Assembly (NCBI GenBank): GCA_002134785.1
Contig: MBQZ01000029.1
Location: forward strand, 62,001-126,000
DNA: 64,000 bases
Reading direction: 5' to 3'
Source of the DNA: Crenothrix sp. D3
Lineage (GTDB): Bacteria; Pseudomonadota; Gammaproteobacteria; Methylococcales; Methylomonadaceae
The notes beneath the pieces are model-generated. The model searched no databases. It saw only the letters and a list, made by a program, of their open reading frames with translations, and was not told where the DNA came from. A program made the translations under genes and the position numbers. The first letter of the stretch is position 1; every line of letters begins with the position of its first letter. Of this stretch, positions 17,617 through 28,366 are shown one piece after another.

Positions 17617-20600
17617 AATTCAAAGGCGGGGGTATCTGTTAACAAGGTCTCAAATACAGCCAACGGCACGGGCTTACTGAATAAATAGCCTTGATACAAA
17701 GAACAACCGTGTTGCTTTAAAAATATCCGTTGTTCTTCAGTTTCCACACCTTCTGCAACCACTTTTAGCCCCAAATTATGTGCCATTGCAATAATGGTTT
17801 GTACGATAGTGGCATCGTCTTTATTAACAGTGATGTCACGCACAAAAGTTTTATCTATTTTGAGTTCATTAATTGGGAGTTTTTTCAGGCTGGACAGGGA
17901 TGAATAGCCTGTGCCGAAATCATCCATAGAAAACTCTACGCCAATGGCACGCAGGACTTGCATTTTGGTGACGGTGTCGTTGACATCGTCTAACACCAAG
18001 CTTTCGGTGAGTTCCAAGGTCAGTTTATCGGGATTAATACCCGTGTGGTTAAGCACTTGACACACTTGTGCGGCAAAATCAGGTTGATGAAATTGCCGCG
18101 CACTGACATTAACCGCCAGTGTTAAATGCTTCGCCAATGGATTATGCTCCCACGCCTTGAGTTGAGCGCAGGCTTGTTCCAGTACCCATTGCCCCAGCGG
18201 CATAATCAAGCCTGTCTGTTCTGCTAAATGAATAAAATCTGCGGGGAAAATCAAGCCCGTCTCAGGGTGTAGCCAGCGAAGCAACACTTCGGCACTAACA
18301 ATTTTGCCATCGTGGGTGTTTTGTGATTGGTAATACAGGACAAACTGCTCTTGATCCAATGCTTGTCGCAAGGCGAGTTCTTGGATAACGCGAGCATTAA
18401 TCGTTGCCTGCATTATCGGATTAAATAAACAAACCGTATTACGACCTGCTGCTTTGGCTTCATACATGGCAATATCGGCTTGTTTCAATAACTCTTCTTT
18501 GCTGGTTTGATGGTCTTTAAACAAGGTAATGCCAATACTGCCTGAGCTGTGATGTTCTTGTGTGACTAGCTGGTACGATTGATTGATAGTGGTGCTGATT
18601 TTATTGGCAATAAGCTGTGCCTGTGTTTCTGCCTTATCAGGTAATTCGCTCAACTCGGTGAGCAGTACTACAAATTCATCGCCGCCCAAACGGGCAACAG
18701 TATCAGTGTCACGGACACAAGATTGCAAACGCTCAGCGACTTGTTGCAACAACATATCGCCGACATCATGCCCTTGTGTGTCATTGAGTATCTTAAAATT
18801 ATCCAAATCAATGTATAACACTGCCCCCAGTTTGCTACTGTTTTCACTGGCGATTAAGGCTTGATGCAGTCGCTCTAGTAATAGCCAGCGATTGGGCAGG
18901 TGAGTCAGCGTGTCATAAAATGCCAATTGGTGAATTTCATTCTCAGCCGCTTTGCTTTGGCTAATATCGCTGAAGGTAGCGACATAGTGGGTGATTTGCC
19001 CGTCCGTGTTTCTGACCACGGTAATAAACAGGCGTTCGGGATAGATTTCACCGTTTTTACGTTTGTTCCATAATTCGCCGCTCCAACCGCCTGTGGTATT
19101 AATGCTGAACCACATCGCCGCGTAAAAATCGCTGTCTTGATAACCTGAATGCAGAATAGCGGGGGTTTTGCCTAGCACCTCAGCGGCGGTGTAGCCTGTA
19201 ATGGTGGTAAAGGCGCGGTTTACGCGAATGATGGCGTTAGCCGCATCAGTAATCACGATACCTTGTTGCGATTCAAAAGCGGTTGCCGCGATACGCAGTT
19301 CTGCTTCATTGGTTTTACGCTCAGTAATGTCTCGAATAGAGCCACAATAGCCCTGCAAACTATGCTTCTCGTCATACAAAGGCTGGCAGTTATATTCAAT
19401 CCAGCGTTCAGCACCGTCTCGATGGCTGATTTTCAGCTCTATATGCTGTGCATCATGGTTAGCAAACGGTTTATGATAGGTCTCGTAGAGATTGTGATAG
19501 TCAGGATGGAGTATGGTTTTCAAAAAATCGGGGTTGCTAGTAATCGCCTTGAGCGAGTAGCCCGTGATTTTCGTACAAGCGGGTGAGTTGTAAGTTACCT
19601 GAAATTCCTTGTCGGTAATGAAAATCCAGTCATTGGTATTGTCAGCCAAAAGGCGAAACTGTATCGCCTGCCGCGCTTTTTGGATGTCAGTTATATCAAT
19701 ATAAGTGAGTGTGATACCTACTATTTTGTTATTGGCATCGCGATACGGCACGATGCGCCGTAGACGCGTACCGCCACGCCCCCATGCAAGTTCTTTCTCG
19801 ATAATTTGTTGACCTGTCAGCACACTGGCAAAGTCAGCAAATAAACTGTCGTCGGGGTGTAAGGGTTGAAAATGCCGCAAATCCCGACCGATGTCGCGTA
19901 GCCCTAGCGGGAATATTTCCACTGTTTTGGGGGTAAATAACTGTATAAAACCCTTGGTATCGAGAAACAGGGTGGCTAATTCGGTGGAGTTAATCAAGTT
20001 ATTCAAATCACTGGACACTTTATTCAACTCACCAATTTTCAGCTCGTGTTCTGTATTGACACTATGAAGTTCTTCGTTGACTGATTGCAGTTCCTCGTTG
20101 GTACTTTGCAATTCCTCGTTAGCGGCGAGTAATTCCTCATTTGTCGCTTGTAACTCTTCGTTAATGGTCTCCAATTCTTCGACGGTCGTTTGCAATGAGT
20201 CCCGCGTCTCGCGTAGCTCAGCTTCCAGATGCTCAATTTGCGTACCTACTTCGCCGTCAAGTTCGATAGGTAGTTTACTGTTGATTATTTGGAGTGCTTG
20301 CTCCTCCAACAAAATGATGTAGTAAACAGTGTTGTCGAGGTTTTCGGGTATCGGTTCAACGGTGATATTGAGCAAACAATCGACATCCCCGCGTACAAAA
20401 TGAATGCCTTTCAAGGAAACACAGGTTTTATGCTGTTCAGCATTGCGTAATGCCGTCATCAATGCCACGCGCAAACTGCCCTCTGCCATTGTAAACAATT
20501 CATTACTGATGCGACCTGTCGGTAGCTGCAAATAACGCCCCATATTACCAAAGATATGCACGGCTTCTTGCTGATCGTTGACTAAAATACCCGAAGGAAT

Positions 20601-22151
20601 AAAGCGTGCTAACAAGGCATCATAAACGCGCCCGATGCGTAATTCCTTTATGCCCGTATGATGCCCAGTGGCAGCAGGCGTATAAATAAGCGGGGCGCGT
20701 AGTTCCGCAGTCAAACGATCTTCACGGCTTTTGGAAAACAGTTTCCAGTGCTGATCTTCAACGCGAAATTGATTCCCCAATTCGCTCAGTCCTTCGCTAG
20801 TTCCCAGCATAAGATAGCCATTGAGCTTGAGCACGAAATGAAAAAACGCAATAACGCGAGTTTGCGCCGCCGTCTGTAAATAAATCAGCAAATTGCGACA
20901 ACTCACTAAATCTATGCGAGTAAACGGCGGGGCTTTTAGCACATTGTGTTCAGAAAAAATCAGGTGTTTGCGTAGCTTGGCGATGACTTTATAACTGCCA
21001 TCGGTTTGAGCAATGAAATATTTTTCGCGTAGGGTTTCAGAAAATTCGGGAAAACTGCTGTTCAAATACACGCCATCGGCAGCAACGCGCAAGGATTCAC
21101 GGTGTAAATCCGTTGCCAGAATTTTCAAGCGCGGCTCTTTGCCTTGTTTTTCAAAGGCTTCGAGAAATAAAATCGCGATTGAATAGGCTTCTTCACCTGT
21201 CGAACACGCGCACACCCACACCCGCACTTCATCGTTATCATTGATGCGCGTTTTCAAAATGTTGGGAATCACCGTTTGCTGTAATACCTCAAAGGCTTCA
21301 GGGTCACGAAAAAAACGCGTAACCCCGATTAATAAATCCTTGTACAACAAATCGAGTTCAGCGCGGTCATTCTGTACGCGCCGCCCATAGTCTTCGATGC
21401 TGATATGTTCTGGATGCAGGGCAATACGCCGCTCTATACGCCGTGTGATGGTTTGCGGTTTGTAAAAATTAAAATCAATGTCGTAAACACTGTGCAGACG
21501 TTCAAAAATACTCGGAAGCCCCGCTTCAGTGGATTCCTGCACAGGATAATCGAGCTTAATTTTGGGATTTTGCGCGTACACTTTGAGCGCGGCGGGCATT
21601 GCGTCTGGACTGAGAACAAGATCAGCGCACCCCGTAGCGACTGCACTGCGCGGCATACCATCAAAACGCGCACTTTCCGCACTCTGCACCAACACCAGTC
21701 CACCGCCTTCATGCACATCCATCACCCCCACACTGCCATCCGACCCTGTGCCAGACAGCACGATAGCTATTGCTTTCTCGCCTGCTGTGTTTGCTAAGGA
21801 ACGAAAAAAATTATTAATCGGTAAACTCAGCACTTTATCATTCGTGCGATCCGTGCAAATCAGCTCATCACCGTCCAGCACCATGTCTTTTTTCGGCGGC
21901 AATAAATAAATAGTGTTAGCTTCCACACGACTCCGATCCAGTACGGAAATAATCGGTAGCGTGGTATAACGCGCTAACTGCTCAGCCATCAGGCTTTTGA
22001 AATCAGGCGATAAATGCTGAATGACAACAAACGCCATGCCACTATTCACTGGCATCGTCTGAAAAAGATTCTCCAAGGCTTCCAGACCGCCAGCTGATGC
22101 ACCGATGCCGACAATATAAGTCGGTGGAGCCTGTGAGATTTGACTGTTCAT
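17613..22151 (-). CDS. CheB-CheR-PAS-GGDEF-EAL fusion protein
   Basis: A 1512-aa multidomain signalling protein. Residues about 12-195: CheB methylesterase, with the catalytic Ser in GIGASAGG (S19), His in [10 protein letters not shown] (H46) and Asp region SGTGSDGS. About 210-470: CheR methyltransferase ([11 protein letters not shown]). About 636-725: a heptad coiled coil (repeats of NEELQ). About 730-1095: three PAS-like domains. About 1100-1265: GGDEF with intact [11 protein letters not shown] (c-di-GMP synthesis). About 1275-1505: EAL, with EVLLRW and [10 protein letters not shown] (c-di-GMP breakdown). There is no CheB receiver domain. It overlaps the 3' end of hrcA by 4 nt, convergently. 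Confidence 0.93.
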   Translation of the reverse strand: MNSQISQAPPTYIVGIGASAGGLEALENLFQTMPVNSGMAFVVIQHLSPDFKSLMAEQLARYTTLPIISVLDRSRVEANTIYLLPPKKDMVLDGDELICTDRTNDKVLSLPINNFFRSLANTAGEKAIAIVLSGTGSDGSVGVMDVHEGGGLVLVQSAESARFDGMPRSAVATGCADLVLSPDAMPAALKVYAQNPKIKLDYPVQESTEAGLPSIFERLHSVYDIDFNFYKPQTITRRIERRIALHPEHISIEDYGRRVQNDRAELDLLYKDLLIGVTRFFRDPEAFEVLQQTVIPNILKTRINDNDEVRVWVCACSTGEEAYSIAILFLEAFEKQGKEPRLKILATDLHRESLRVAADGVYLNSSFPEFSETLREKYFIAQTDGSYKVIAKLRKHLIFSEHNVLKAPPFTRIDLVSCRNLLIYLQTAAQTRVIAFFHFVLKLNGYLMLGTSEGLSELGNQFRVEDQHWKLFSKSREDRLTAELRAPLIYTPAATGHHTGIKELRIGRVYDALLARFIPSGILVNDQQEAVHIFGNMGRYLQLPTGRISNELFTMAEGSLRVALMTALRNAEQHKTCVSLKGIHFVRGDVDCLLNITVEPIPENLDNTVYYIILLEEQALQIINSKLPIELDGEVGTQIEHLEAELRETRDSLQTTVEELETINEELQATNEELLAANEELQSTNEELQSVNEELHSVNTEHELKIGELNKVSSDLNNLINSTELATLFLDTKGFIQLFTPKTVEIFPLGLRDIGRDLRHFQPLHPDDSLFADFASVLTGQQIIEKELAWGRGGTRLRRIVPYRDANNKIVGITLTYIDITDIQKARQAIQFRLLADNTNDWIFITDKEFQVTYNSPACTKITGYSLKAITSNPDFLKTILHPDYHNLYETYHKPFANHDAQHIELKISHRDGAERWIEYNCQPLYDEKHSLQGYCGSIRDITERKTNEAELRIAATAFESQQGIVITDAANAIIRVNRAFTTITGYTAAEVLGKTPAILHSGYQDSDFYAAMWFSINTTGGWSGELWNKRKNGEIYPERLFITVVRNTDGQITHYVATFSDISQSKAAENEIHQLAFYDTLTHLPNRWLLLERLHQALIASENSSKLGAVLYIDLDNFKILNDTQGHDVGDMLLQQVAERLQSCVRDTDTVARLGGDEFVVLLTELSELPDKAETQAQLIANKISTTINQSYQLVTQEHHSSGSIGITLFKDHQTSKEELLKQADIAMYEAKAAGRNTVCLFNPIMQATINARVIQELALRQALDQEQFVLYYQSQNTHDGKIVSAEVLLRWLHPETGLIFPADFIHLAEQTGLIMPLGQWVLEQACAQLKAWEHNPLAKHLTLAVNVSARQFHQPDFAAQVCQVLNHTGINPDKLTLELTESLVLDDVNDTVTKMQVLRAIGVEFSMDDFGTGYSSLSSLKKLPINELKIDKTFVRDITVNKDDATIVQTIIAMAHNLGLKVVAEGVETEEQRIFLKQHGCSLYQGYLFSKPVPLAVFETLLTDTPAFEF

Positions 22152-22300
22152 TATCGTTAGGATCTTCTTTTTTTAGGCAAATATGATTCCTAATAATACT
22201 ACAGCTAAAAAGCTGACTATATATCTTTTAACATTTTGGCTGGGCAGGATTGTTAAGCCTGTTTTCCATTTTGTTAAAAGACTTTTGAGTGACTACTTAG

Positions 22301-24346
22301 TTAATAACTCACTCGTATGCCCACTTCACCGCTACGCCCTGCTTCGGGGGCAAAATTGCGTAAATAAGAGGTTGAATTGCGGATATTTTCATTAGTTAGA
22401 TTTTTGGCATTGGCAAACAGCATGATGTCAGAATCGGCGATACTGGCAATATGGTATTGCGCTCCTAGATTCAGCAATAAATAACTCGCAGTGCTGGTTT
22501 CATTGGCACCTGCATGAGTTTGGGCTTCGCCGCGTGTTAAACGGGCGTTAGTGCTGAAGTCGTTTTTCTCGTAACTCAGTTGTAAGCCATAGCGTAATGG
22601 CGGCATTCGTGGCACATCACCGCCTTTATTGAATGTGCCGCGCGTGTAATCACTAAATAAACTCAAATCGACTAAGCCATAACGATTTTCCATCAAGGGG
22701 AATTTCAATTGGGCTTCATAGCCTTTAAAGGTCGCACCTGTTTGTTGACTTATTTCCACAGGAATACACGGTTCACCTAATGCGCACGCATCGGTAAAAT
22801 CACCCGCGTCAGTATTAAATAAATAATCGGCGCGTTGCTGATAAATGTAATTACTGACCCAGTTATGAAAGACGTTCACTTCCGCACTCATCCAGTCGCT
22901 GTTGAAGCGATACCCCAAATCAATATTATTGGAAAATTCTTTGCTTAAATTGGCATCGCCCAGTTCATAGCTGCGCGAGGCTTCATGAACACCGTCATAA
23001 AACAATTCCTGAATTAACGGGGCGCGTTGTGAATGCGTATAAGCAAGACTGAGTTGATGTTGTTTAGTGACTTCCCATAAGGCAGACATTGAGCCGCTGA
23101 TGGGTAAATACGTCAGGCTACTCGCGTTTTCGGGTGAAATTGTCACCCATTCACCGCGTCCACCTAGCTCATAAGTAACCGCGCCGTTTTTATAGGATTC
23201 AACGGCAAATAAACCGTAACTATCAATGTTGGATTTGGGGACTAACGGCGCAGAACCATCGGCATTAATCGCTGCAAACTCGCTGTTAGTCGATTGAAAA
23301 CCCAGTGAACCTGTTAATGCGCCAATCGCTTTTTGTTCTAATTCCAAACGGCTGGAGTAGGCTTTATTTAAAAAGTGCGTCGCAGGTTGTCCACCGTCTA
23401 ATTCGGTATGCTGATAATCGGTGTAGCCAAACTTCATTTTCAGTTTTTCAGCAAAGGCAAACGGCTGATTAAGTTGGGCTTTAAAATCGTATTTGGTTTG
23501 TTTTAAATCCACCGTGACAGGTGCGCCGCCTGAGCCGTCGGACGGAATGCCGTAATTTTTTTCTAATTGATTGATAGACGCACCGACTAAGCCCGCCTCG
23601 CCTATCATGGAAACGCCGACTGAACCGCCGCGTGAACGGGCGTTACTGTTATTAATCACACCGTATGAATTTTCAGGCGCGGTAAAGCTGGGATCATTAA
23701 TCTGTACTGCCGCTTCATCTATGGCTTGTCCGCCAATATGCGTGTTGCCTTGGTCACGATAAAAACCATCAACATGATAGGCAAAGCCGTTGTGACTGCC
23801 TTCCACTTTCACCACGCTGGAGGTTTCATTGGTTGCTGAATCGTAGCGTTGTTCACCCGCGCCACCGATGACTTTATCAAAGGCTTTTTCAGGAATACGG
23901 TTGTCGATAACATTGACGATACCGCCTATCGCGCCATTGCCATATAACAAAGTTGCAGGCCCGCGTAATACTTCAATGCGTTCTGCTAAAATCGGCTCAA
24001 CCCCATTGGCGTGGTCTGGACTCAATGACGAAGCATCATTATTACTCATGCTGTTTTGCATTACCTGCACACGCGGCCCTGATTGCCCGCGTATCACAGG
24101 CGAACCGACACCTGCGCCAAACGATTGACTGGTTACGCCTAATTCATTTTTTAGCGTATCGCCGATAGTTGTACCCATTTTGCTATGCAGTGCGTCACCT
24201 GTGAGTACGGTGACAGGTTTGGCAGATTTTGAACTAGATATTGGCACGGGTGAACTAACCAGTATGGTATCTAATTCTTTAATTCCGTTGTCAGCAGCTT
24301 GTGCTGTTGTGATGGATAGGAAAACAAGCGGAAGGATTTTTTTCAT
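22301..24346 (-). CDS. znuD: TonB-dependent zinc receptor (ZnuD-like)
   Basis: A 681-aa outer-membrane receptor: signal peptide (MKKILPLVFLSITTAQAA), plug domain (TILVSSPVPISS TonB-box region, PVIRGQSGPRVQVMQN, ERIEVLRGPATLLYGNGA), and a beta-barrel ending VGIRVSY. A long loop holds DFTDACALGEPCIPVE, with a Cys pair as seen in zinc receptors. The Zur box at 24383-24405, 37 bp upstream, and the neighbouring zur gene support zinc as substrate. Energy would come from TonB-ExbBD (50261-52157). Confidence 0.85.
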   Translation of the reverse strand: MKKILPLVFLSITTAQAADNGIKELDTILVSSPVPISSSKSAKPVTVLTGDALHSKMGTTIGDTLKNELGVTSQSFGAGVGSPVIRGQSGPRVQVMQNSMSNNDASSLSPDHANGVEPILAERIEVLRGPATLLYGNGAIGGIVNVIDNRIPEKAFDKVIGGAGEQRYDSATNETSSVVKVEGSHNGFAYHVDGFYRDQGNTHIGGQAIDEAAVQINDPSFTAPENSYGVINNSNARSRGGSVGVSMIGEAGLVGASINQLEKNYGIPSDGSGGAPVTVDLKQTKYDFKAQLNQPFAFAEKLKMKFGYTDYQHTELDGGQPATHFLNKAYSSRLELEQKAIGALTGSLGFQSTNSEFAAINADGSAPLVPKSNIDSYGLFAVESYKNGAVTYELGGRGEWVTISPENASSLTYLPISGSMSALWEVTKQHQLSLAYTHSQRAPLIQELFYDGVHEASRSYELGDANLSKEFSNNIDLGYRFNSDWMSAEVNVFHNWVSNYIYQQRADYLFNTDAGDFTDACALGEPCIPVEISQQTGATFKGYEAQLKFPLMENRYGLVDLSLFSDYTRGTFNKGGDVPRMPPLRYGLQLSYEKNDFSTNARLTRGEAQTHAGANETSTASYLLLNLGAQYHIASIADSDIMLFANAKNLTNENIRNSTSYLRNFAPEAGRSGEVGIRVSY

Positions 24347-24382
24347 AGTTTTAAACGTCTGGATGAATAAAAGATATTAAGT

Positions 24383-24405
24383 GATATGTTATAACATAAC
24401 ACATT
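24383..24405 (-). promoter_or_regulatory. Zur box upstream of znuD
   Basis: GATATGTTATAACATAACAC matches the gammaproteobacterial Zur consensus at 18 of 23 positions, with a perfect 12-bp palindrome ATGTTATAACAT at its core. It lies 37 bp before the znuD start. Confidence 0.85.
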
Positions 24406-24496
24406 GCAACTGTAGGGGCAATCCCTTGTGGTTGCCCTAAAACTAATAATGGTGTGTTATGAAAGAGCAGGCACAAGACCAGCCCCTACAGTTGCA
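24405..24496. repeat. Palindromic composite element containing the 27-mer
   Basis: Perfect 14-bp terminal inverted repeats TGCAACTGTAGGGG (24405-24418) and CCCCTACAGTTGCA (24483-24496). Inside is an inverted copy of the 27-mer (24412-24438) and a related segment (GCAGGCACAAGACCAGCCCC). The right arm overlaps the last codons and stop of zur. Confidence 0.8.
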
Positions 24497-24962
24497 CCGC
24501 GCATTGACTACACAGCCCATGAATCTCAATCGCTTTACTATGAACAATAAATCCTGCGTCGTTGAATTCTTCAGACAATGCCTGCATCACCTTAGGCGCG
24601 GTACGTTCTTCAACTTCCTGACAGTTTTTGCAAATCAATAATAATTGCTCATGTGGCGCGTTTGAACAGCGGCAACCAATAAACGCATTCAAACTTTCCA
24701 CACGATGAATCAAGCCTTGTTCGCTCAAAAATTCTAACGCACGATAAATAGTCGGCGGTTTTGCTGCCATTTGTAGCGGCTTAACCTGCTCTAATAACTC
24801 ATAGGCTTTCACCGCTTTATGACTCGCCCAAATGAGTTCTAATACTTGATAACGAATCGGTGTTAATTGCACGCCGCGCTCCAAACAGAGCTGTTGAGCC
24901 ATTGCTAGCGCGGTATTTACGCAGTGTTTGTGATTGTGTTTAGGAGAATCGTGTAGCGTCAT
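24486..24962 (-). CDS. zur: Zinc uptake regulator Zur (Fur family)
   Basis: A 158-aa Fur-family repressor. The winged-helix DNA-binding domain (LTPIRYQVLELIWASHKAVK, KPPTIYRALEFLSEQGLIHR) is followed by the Zur-type segment VESLNAFIGCRC rather than the Fur form. Zinc-site cysteines are CKNC and CSQC plus CRC and H residues. Two Zur boxes flank it: 24985-25006 before its own start and 24383-24405 before znuD. Its last codons lie within an inverted-repeat arm. Confidence 0.93.
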   Translation of the reverse strand: MTLHDSPKHNHKHCVNTALAMAQQLCLERGVQLTPIRYQVLELIWASHKAVKAYELLEQVKPLQMAAKPPTIYRALEFLSEQGLIHRVESLNAFIGCRCSNAPHEQLLLICKNCQEVEERTAPKVMQALSEEFNDAGFIVHSKAIEIHGLCSQCAVQL

Positions 24963-24984
24963 GATAATAATAATGAGTGATAGT

Positions 24985-25006
24985 GAATGTTACAGTATAA
25001 CAAATG
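24985..25006 (-). promoter_or_regulatory. Zur box upstream of zur
   Basis: GAATGTTACAGTATAACAAA follows the Zur consensus (TGTTAxA-TATAACA arms) and sits 23 bp before the zur start, indicating autoregulation. Confidence 0.8.
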
Positions 25007-25063
25007 AGAGACGAATCCCTGCAAGTAGCCCTTAGAATAGTGCGTAAAATTATTGGCTGTCAC

Positions 25064-25089
25064 CTTGAATCCAAAATCATTACCCCCAT
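25064..25089 (+). promoter_or_regulatory. Sigma32-type heat-shock promoter for grpE-dnaK
   Basis: -35 CTTGAA (25064-25069), 14-nt spacer, -10 CCCCAT (25084-25089): a close match to the sigma32 consensus (CTTGAA, 13-17 nt, CCCCAT). It lies 68 nt before the grpE start. No CIRCE is seen here. Confidence 0.85.
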
Positions 25090-25156
25090 TGTAGAAACTT
25101 GATTGTACGCTGGGCGTAAACCAGCATTTAGCTAACAATAACAACAGGCATAAAGC

Positions 25157-25723
25157 ATGAGTACAGAACCAGAAAACCTCGAAACACCGATTGAAGACAT
25201 CATCTCTGAAGACCTGTCACACACGGAAGTTGGCGAACATGAATACACGATTGATGAACTGAAACAAGAATTACAAGAAGCCAAGCAAATGGCTCATGAC
25301 AATTGGGATAAAGCGGTTCGTGCGCAAGCCGAAATGGAAAATCTCAAACGTCGCACTCAAAAAGATTTAGAAGACGCGCATAAATACGCGCTGACAGGGT
25401 TTGCTAAAGAGCTACTGACTGTTTTAGACAGCTTAGTCTTAGGCTTACAAGCGGCTACAGGCGATAGCGAAGAAGTACAAAAATTCAGAGTGGGTAGCGA
25501 AATGACTATCAAACAATTTGAATCAGTATTCGCTAAATTCAAAATCGAAACCATAGACCCGATGGGTTTACCGTTTAACGCTGAACAACATCAAGCAGTC
25601 ATGATGCAGGTGGTTGAAGGTGCAGAGCCTAACACCGTGGTCAATGTATTTTCCAAAGGTTACACGCTCAACGGTCGTTTATTACGCCCTGCGATGGTTG
25701 TGGTTGCAAAAGCCGCTGATTAA
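25157..25723 (+). CDS. grpE: Nucleotide exchange factor GrpE
   Basis: Releases ADP from DnaK. The 188-aa protein has the long N-terminal helix (TIDELKQELQEAKQMAHDNW) with NLKRRTQKDLEDAHKYAL, and the C-terminal beta domain (DPMGLPFNAEQHQAVMMQVV, YTLNGRLLRPAMVVVA). It is transcribed from the sigma32-type promoter at 25064 with dnaK 68 nt downstream. Confidence 0.97.
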   Translation: MSTEPENLETPIEDIISEDLSHTEVGEHEYTIDELKQELQEAKQMAHDNWDKAVRAQAEMENLKRRTQKDLEDAHKYALTGFAKELLTVLDSLVLGLQAATGDSEEVQKFRVGSEMTIKQFESVFAKFKIETIDPMGLPFNAEQHQAVMMQVVEGAEPNTVVNVFSKGYTLNGRLLRPAMVVVAKAAD

Positions 25724-25791
25724 CCCTTGAACAACAAAAAATAACCCCCATTTAAGTAACAACTTTTACACATTCAATAGGAACAACAATA

Positions 25792-27717
25792 ATGGCTAAA
25801 ATAATTGGCATAGATTTAGGAACGACTAACTCCTGCGTGGCAGTCTTAGAAAACGGCGTAGCAAAAGTCATCGAAAACAGCGAAGGAGCGCGTACTACGC
25901 CTTCTATTATCGCCTTTAGTAGTGATGACGAAGTGTTGGTTGGTCAATCAGCAAAACGTCAAGCGGTCACAAATCCAAAAAATACCTTGTTTGCGATTAA
26001 GCGTTTAATTGGTCGTCGTTTTAAAGATGATGTTGTCCAAAAAGACATCAAAATGGTGCCTTACTCGATCGTTGAAGCCGAAAATGGTGATGCGTGGGTT
26101 GAATGTCACGGCAGGAAAATGGCTTCGCCTGAAATTTCTGCTCGCGTGTTGATGAAACTAAAAAAAGATGCAGAAGCCTATTTAGGTGAAGCGGTAACAG
26201 AAGCTGTTATCACTGTACCTGCGTATTTTAACGATTCACAACGTCAAGCCACGAAAGACGCGGGTCGTATTGCAGGCTTAGATGTTAAACGTATTATTAA
26301 CGAACCGACTGCGGCGGCGTTAGCCTTCGGTATGGATAAACCCAAAGGCGACACTAAAATCGCGGTGTATGATTTGGGTGGTGGTACATTCGACGTGTCG
26401 ATTATTGAAATTGCTGAAATCGACGGCGAACATCAATTTGAAGTATTAGCCACTAACGGCGACACTTTCTTAGGTGGTGAAGATTTCGACTCACGCGTTA
26501 TTGAATATTTGGCGGCTGAATTTAAAAAAGACACAGGCGTTGATGTTCATAACGATCCACTGGCGTTGCAACGTCTAAAAGAAGCGGCTGAAAAAGCGAA
26601 AATCGAGTTGTCTTCTAGTCAACAAACCGATGTGAACTTACCGTACATCACCGCTGATGCCTCAGGCCCGAAACATTTAAACGTGAAATTAACCCGTGCA
26701 AAATTAGAATCCTTAGTGGATGAATTGATTGTACGCACTAAAGCACCGTGTGAAATGGCGTTAAAAGATGCAGGCGTGTCTATATCTCAAATTGACCACG
26801 TCATTTTGGTGGGCGGTCAAACGCGTATGCCGAAAGTACAAGAAATGGTGCAAAGCATTTTTGGCAAAGAACCCCGCAAAGATGTCAACCCAGACGAAGC
26901 GGTTGCCTTAGGCGCGGCGATTCAAGCAGGCGTGTTATCAGGTGATGTCAAAGACGTGCTGTTATTAGACGTTATTCCGTTGTCATTGGGTATTGAAACC
27001 ATGGGCGGCGTATTGACTAAATTGATTGAAAAAAACACCACCATTCCAACCAATGCGCATCAAGTATTTTCAACCGCAGACGATAACCAAACAGCGGTAA
27101 CAATTCACGTTTTACAAGGTGAGCGCGAAAAAGCCGCTGCAAATAAATCACTGGGACGTTTTGATTTAGCGGACATTCCACCAGCGTCACGCGGCGTACC
27201 ACAAATTGAAGTGTCGTTTGACATTGATGCTAACGGTATTTTAAACGTGTCTGCAAAAGACAAAGCCACAGGCAAAAAACAATCTATCGTTATCAAAGCC
27301 TCTAGCGGTTTATCCGATGATGAAGTGGAACGCATGATTAAAGATGCTGAAGCGCACGCAGAAGAAGATAAAAAATTAGTTGAATTAGTTCACGCGCGTA
27401 ACCACGCCGACGGCATGATACACGCCACTGAAAAATCAATCAAAGAACTAGGCGACCAAGTCGGCGCAGACGAAGCCGCCAGTATTCACCATGCAATTGA
27501 CGCACTGAAAGAAGCCGTTAAAGGCGATGATAAAGACCTTATCGAAGCCAAAACTAACGACTTAACTGAACTGTCAGGCAAATTAGCTGAACGCGTTTAT
27601 GCCCAAAAAGGCGGCGAAGAAGGCGGTGACGAACACGCACATCATGCAGGTGGTTCTAGCCACGCAGCAGAAGATGACGGCGTGATTGATGCGGATTTTG
27701 AAGAAGTGAAGAAATAA
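25792..27717 (+). CDS. dnaK: Chaperone DnaK (Hsp70)
   Basis: The 641-aa Hsp70. ATPase-domain signatures: [26 protein letters not shown] and [14 protein letters not shown]; substrate-binding domain with [15 protein letters not shown]-terminal tail ending [12 protein letters not shown], which contacts co-chaperones. It shares the grpE promoter and is followed by a clear terminator. dnaJ, its usual downstream neighbour, is not here. Confidence 0.99.
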   Translation: MAKIIGIDLGTTNSCVAVLENGVAKVIENSEGARTTPSIIAFSSDDEVLVGQSAKRQAVTNPKNTLFAIKRLIGRRFKDDVVQKDIKMVPYSIVEAENGDAWVECHGRKMASPEISARVLMKLKKDAEAYLGEAVTEAVITVPAYFNDSQRQATKDAGRIAGLDVKRIINEPTAAALAFGMDKPKGDTKIAVYDLGGGTFDVSIIEIAEIDGEHQFEVLATNGDTFLGGEDFDSRVIEYLAAEFKKDTGVDVHNDPLALQRLKEAAEKAKIELSSSQQTDVNLPYITADASGPKHLNVKLTRAKLESLVDELIVRTKAPCEMALKDAGVSISQIDHVILVGGQTRMPKVQEMVQSIFGKEPRKDVNPDEAVALGAAIQAGVLSGDVKDVLLLDVIPLSLGIETMGGVLTKLIEKNTTIPTNAHQVFSTADDNQTAVTIHVLQGEREKAAANKSLGRFDLADIPPASRGVPQIEVSFDIDANGILNVSAKDKATGKKQSIVIKASSGLSDDEVERMIKDAEAHAEEDKKLVELVHARNHADGMIHATEKSIKELGDQVGADEAASIHHAIDALKEAVKGDDKDLIEAKTNDLTELSGKLAERVYAQKGGEEGGDEHAHHAGGSSHAAEDDGVIDADFEEVKK

Positions 27718-27740
27718 TACTTCTTTGATTTAAAACTAAA

Positions 27741-27769
27741 AAAGGCGAAACTTAGGTTTCGCCTTTTTT
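27741..27769 (+). terminator. Rho-independent terminator of grpE-dnaK
   Basis: Stem AGGCGAAAC / GTTTCGCCT with a TTAG loop and a run of T residues, 24 nt after the dnaK stop. Confidence 0.9.
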
Positions 27770-27840
27770 GTTATTAAATACAACATATTAAGATGTATTT
27801 AATAACAAAGTGCATCATTATATCTATTTAAATTCAGTTC

Positions 27841-27925
27841 GTAGGTCGAGTTAGCGATAGCGTAATCCGACACACACCGTACACCACGCAATTGTCGGGT
27901 TACGGCTAACGCCTAACCCGACTAC
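27841..27925. repeat. Palindromic repeat (CGGGTTACGGCTAACGCC family), copy 1
   Basis: Imperfect inverted arms: GTAGGTCGAGTTAGCGATAG at the left and TTACGGCTAACGCCTAACCC at the right. Relatives at 47103-47177 and, more degenerate, 62975-63048. Confidence 0.8.
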
Positions 27926-27940
27926 AAACTCAGATAACAC

Positions 27941-28315
27941 TCAATCACCTTGCAATTTGTGTTCGCCTTTTCCATAAACTCTAGCGACTGCTTGGTAGAA
28001 CCATTTCGGTCTGCTTAAAATAATTGCAAAAGCGACGACGGGTGTCACAGGGACAGGCGCAATATCAAGGATGAATAATCCTACTAAGCTGAAAAAGCAT
28101 TTTTTGCGTGTTTGCTTGGTCTGTATCGTGTCGATTTCGACAATGGTTTGAGGTAGTCGCTTTTTTGCATACAAATTACCTGTGAGTATCCAGAACCAGA
28201 AGGGTCTGAATAACACTATATACATACCAATCAAACAACCAGGTGAAATTGGCCCGAAACCAATCATGGCAAAAATAGTAAAGACGGAAAGGCATTTAAT
28301 TTGTGTCGAATTCAT
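27941..28315 (-). CDS. Hypothetical membrane protein
   Basis: A 124-aa protein with two to three membrane spans (KCLSVFTIFAMIGFG, IGMYIVLFRPFWFWILTG, and FFSLVGLFILDIAPVPVTPV) and short basic loops. FRPFWFW and RPKWFYQ look like repeated elements. The family is not recognised. No operon partner is seen; it is convergent with dnaK and separated from it by a terminator and a repeat. Confidence 0.65.
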   Translation of the reverse strand: MNSTQIKCLSVFTIFAMIGFGPISPGCLIGMYIVLFRPFWFWILTGNLYAKKRLPQTIVEIDTIQTKQTRKKCFFSLVGLFILDIAPVPVTPVVAFAIILSRPKWFYQAVARVYGKGEHKLQGD

Positions 28316-28366
28316 ATTTATGGCGAAGTTGTATAAAAAAGTGTTAATTAACCCAAGCTACAAAAC

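Noticed and set aside
21405-21909. Rightward open frames inside the CheB-CheR region
   Set aside because: Antisense to a well-supported domain; composition and lack of a ribosome site mark them as shadows.
22301-24346. Iron-siderophore or copper receptor
   Set aside because: The Zur box and adjacent zur gene point to zinc; no siderophore genes are near.
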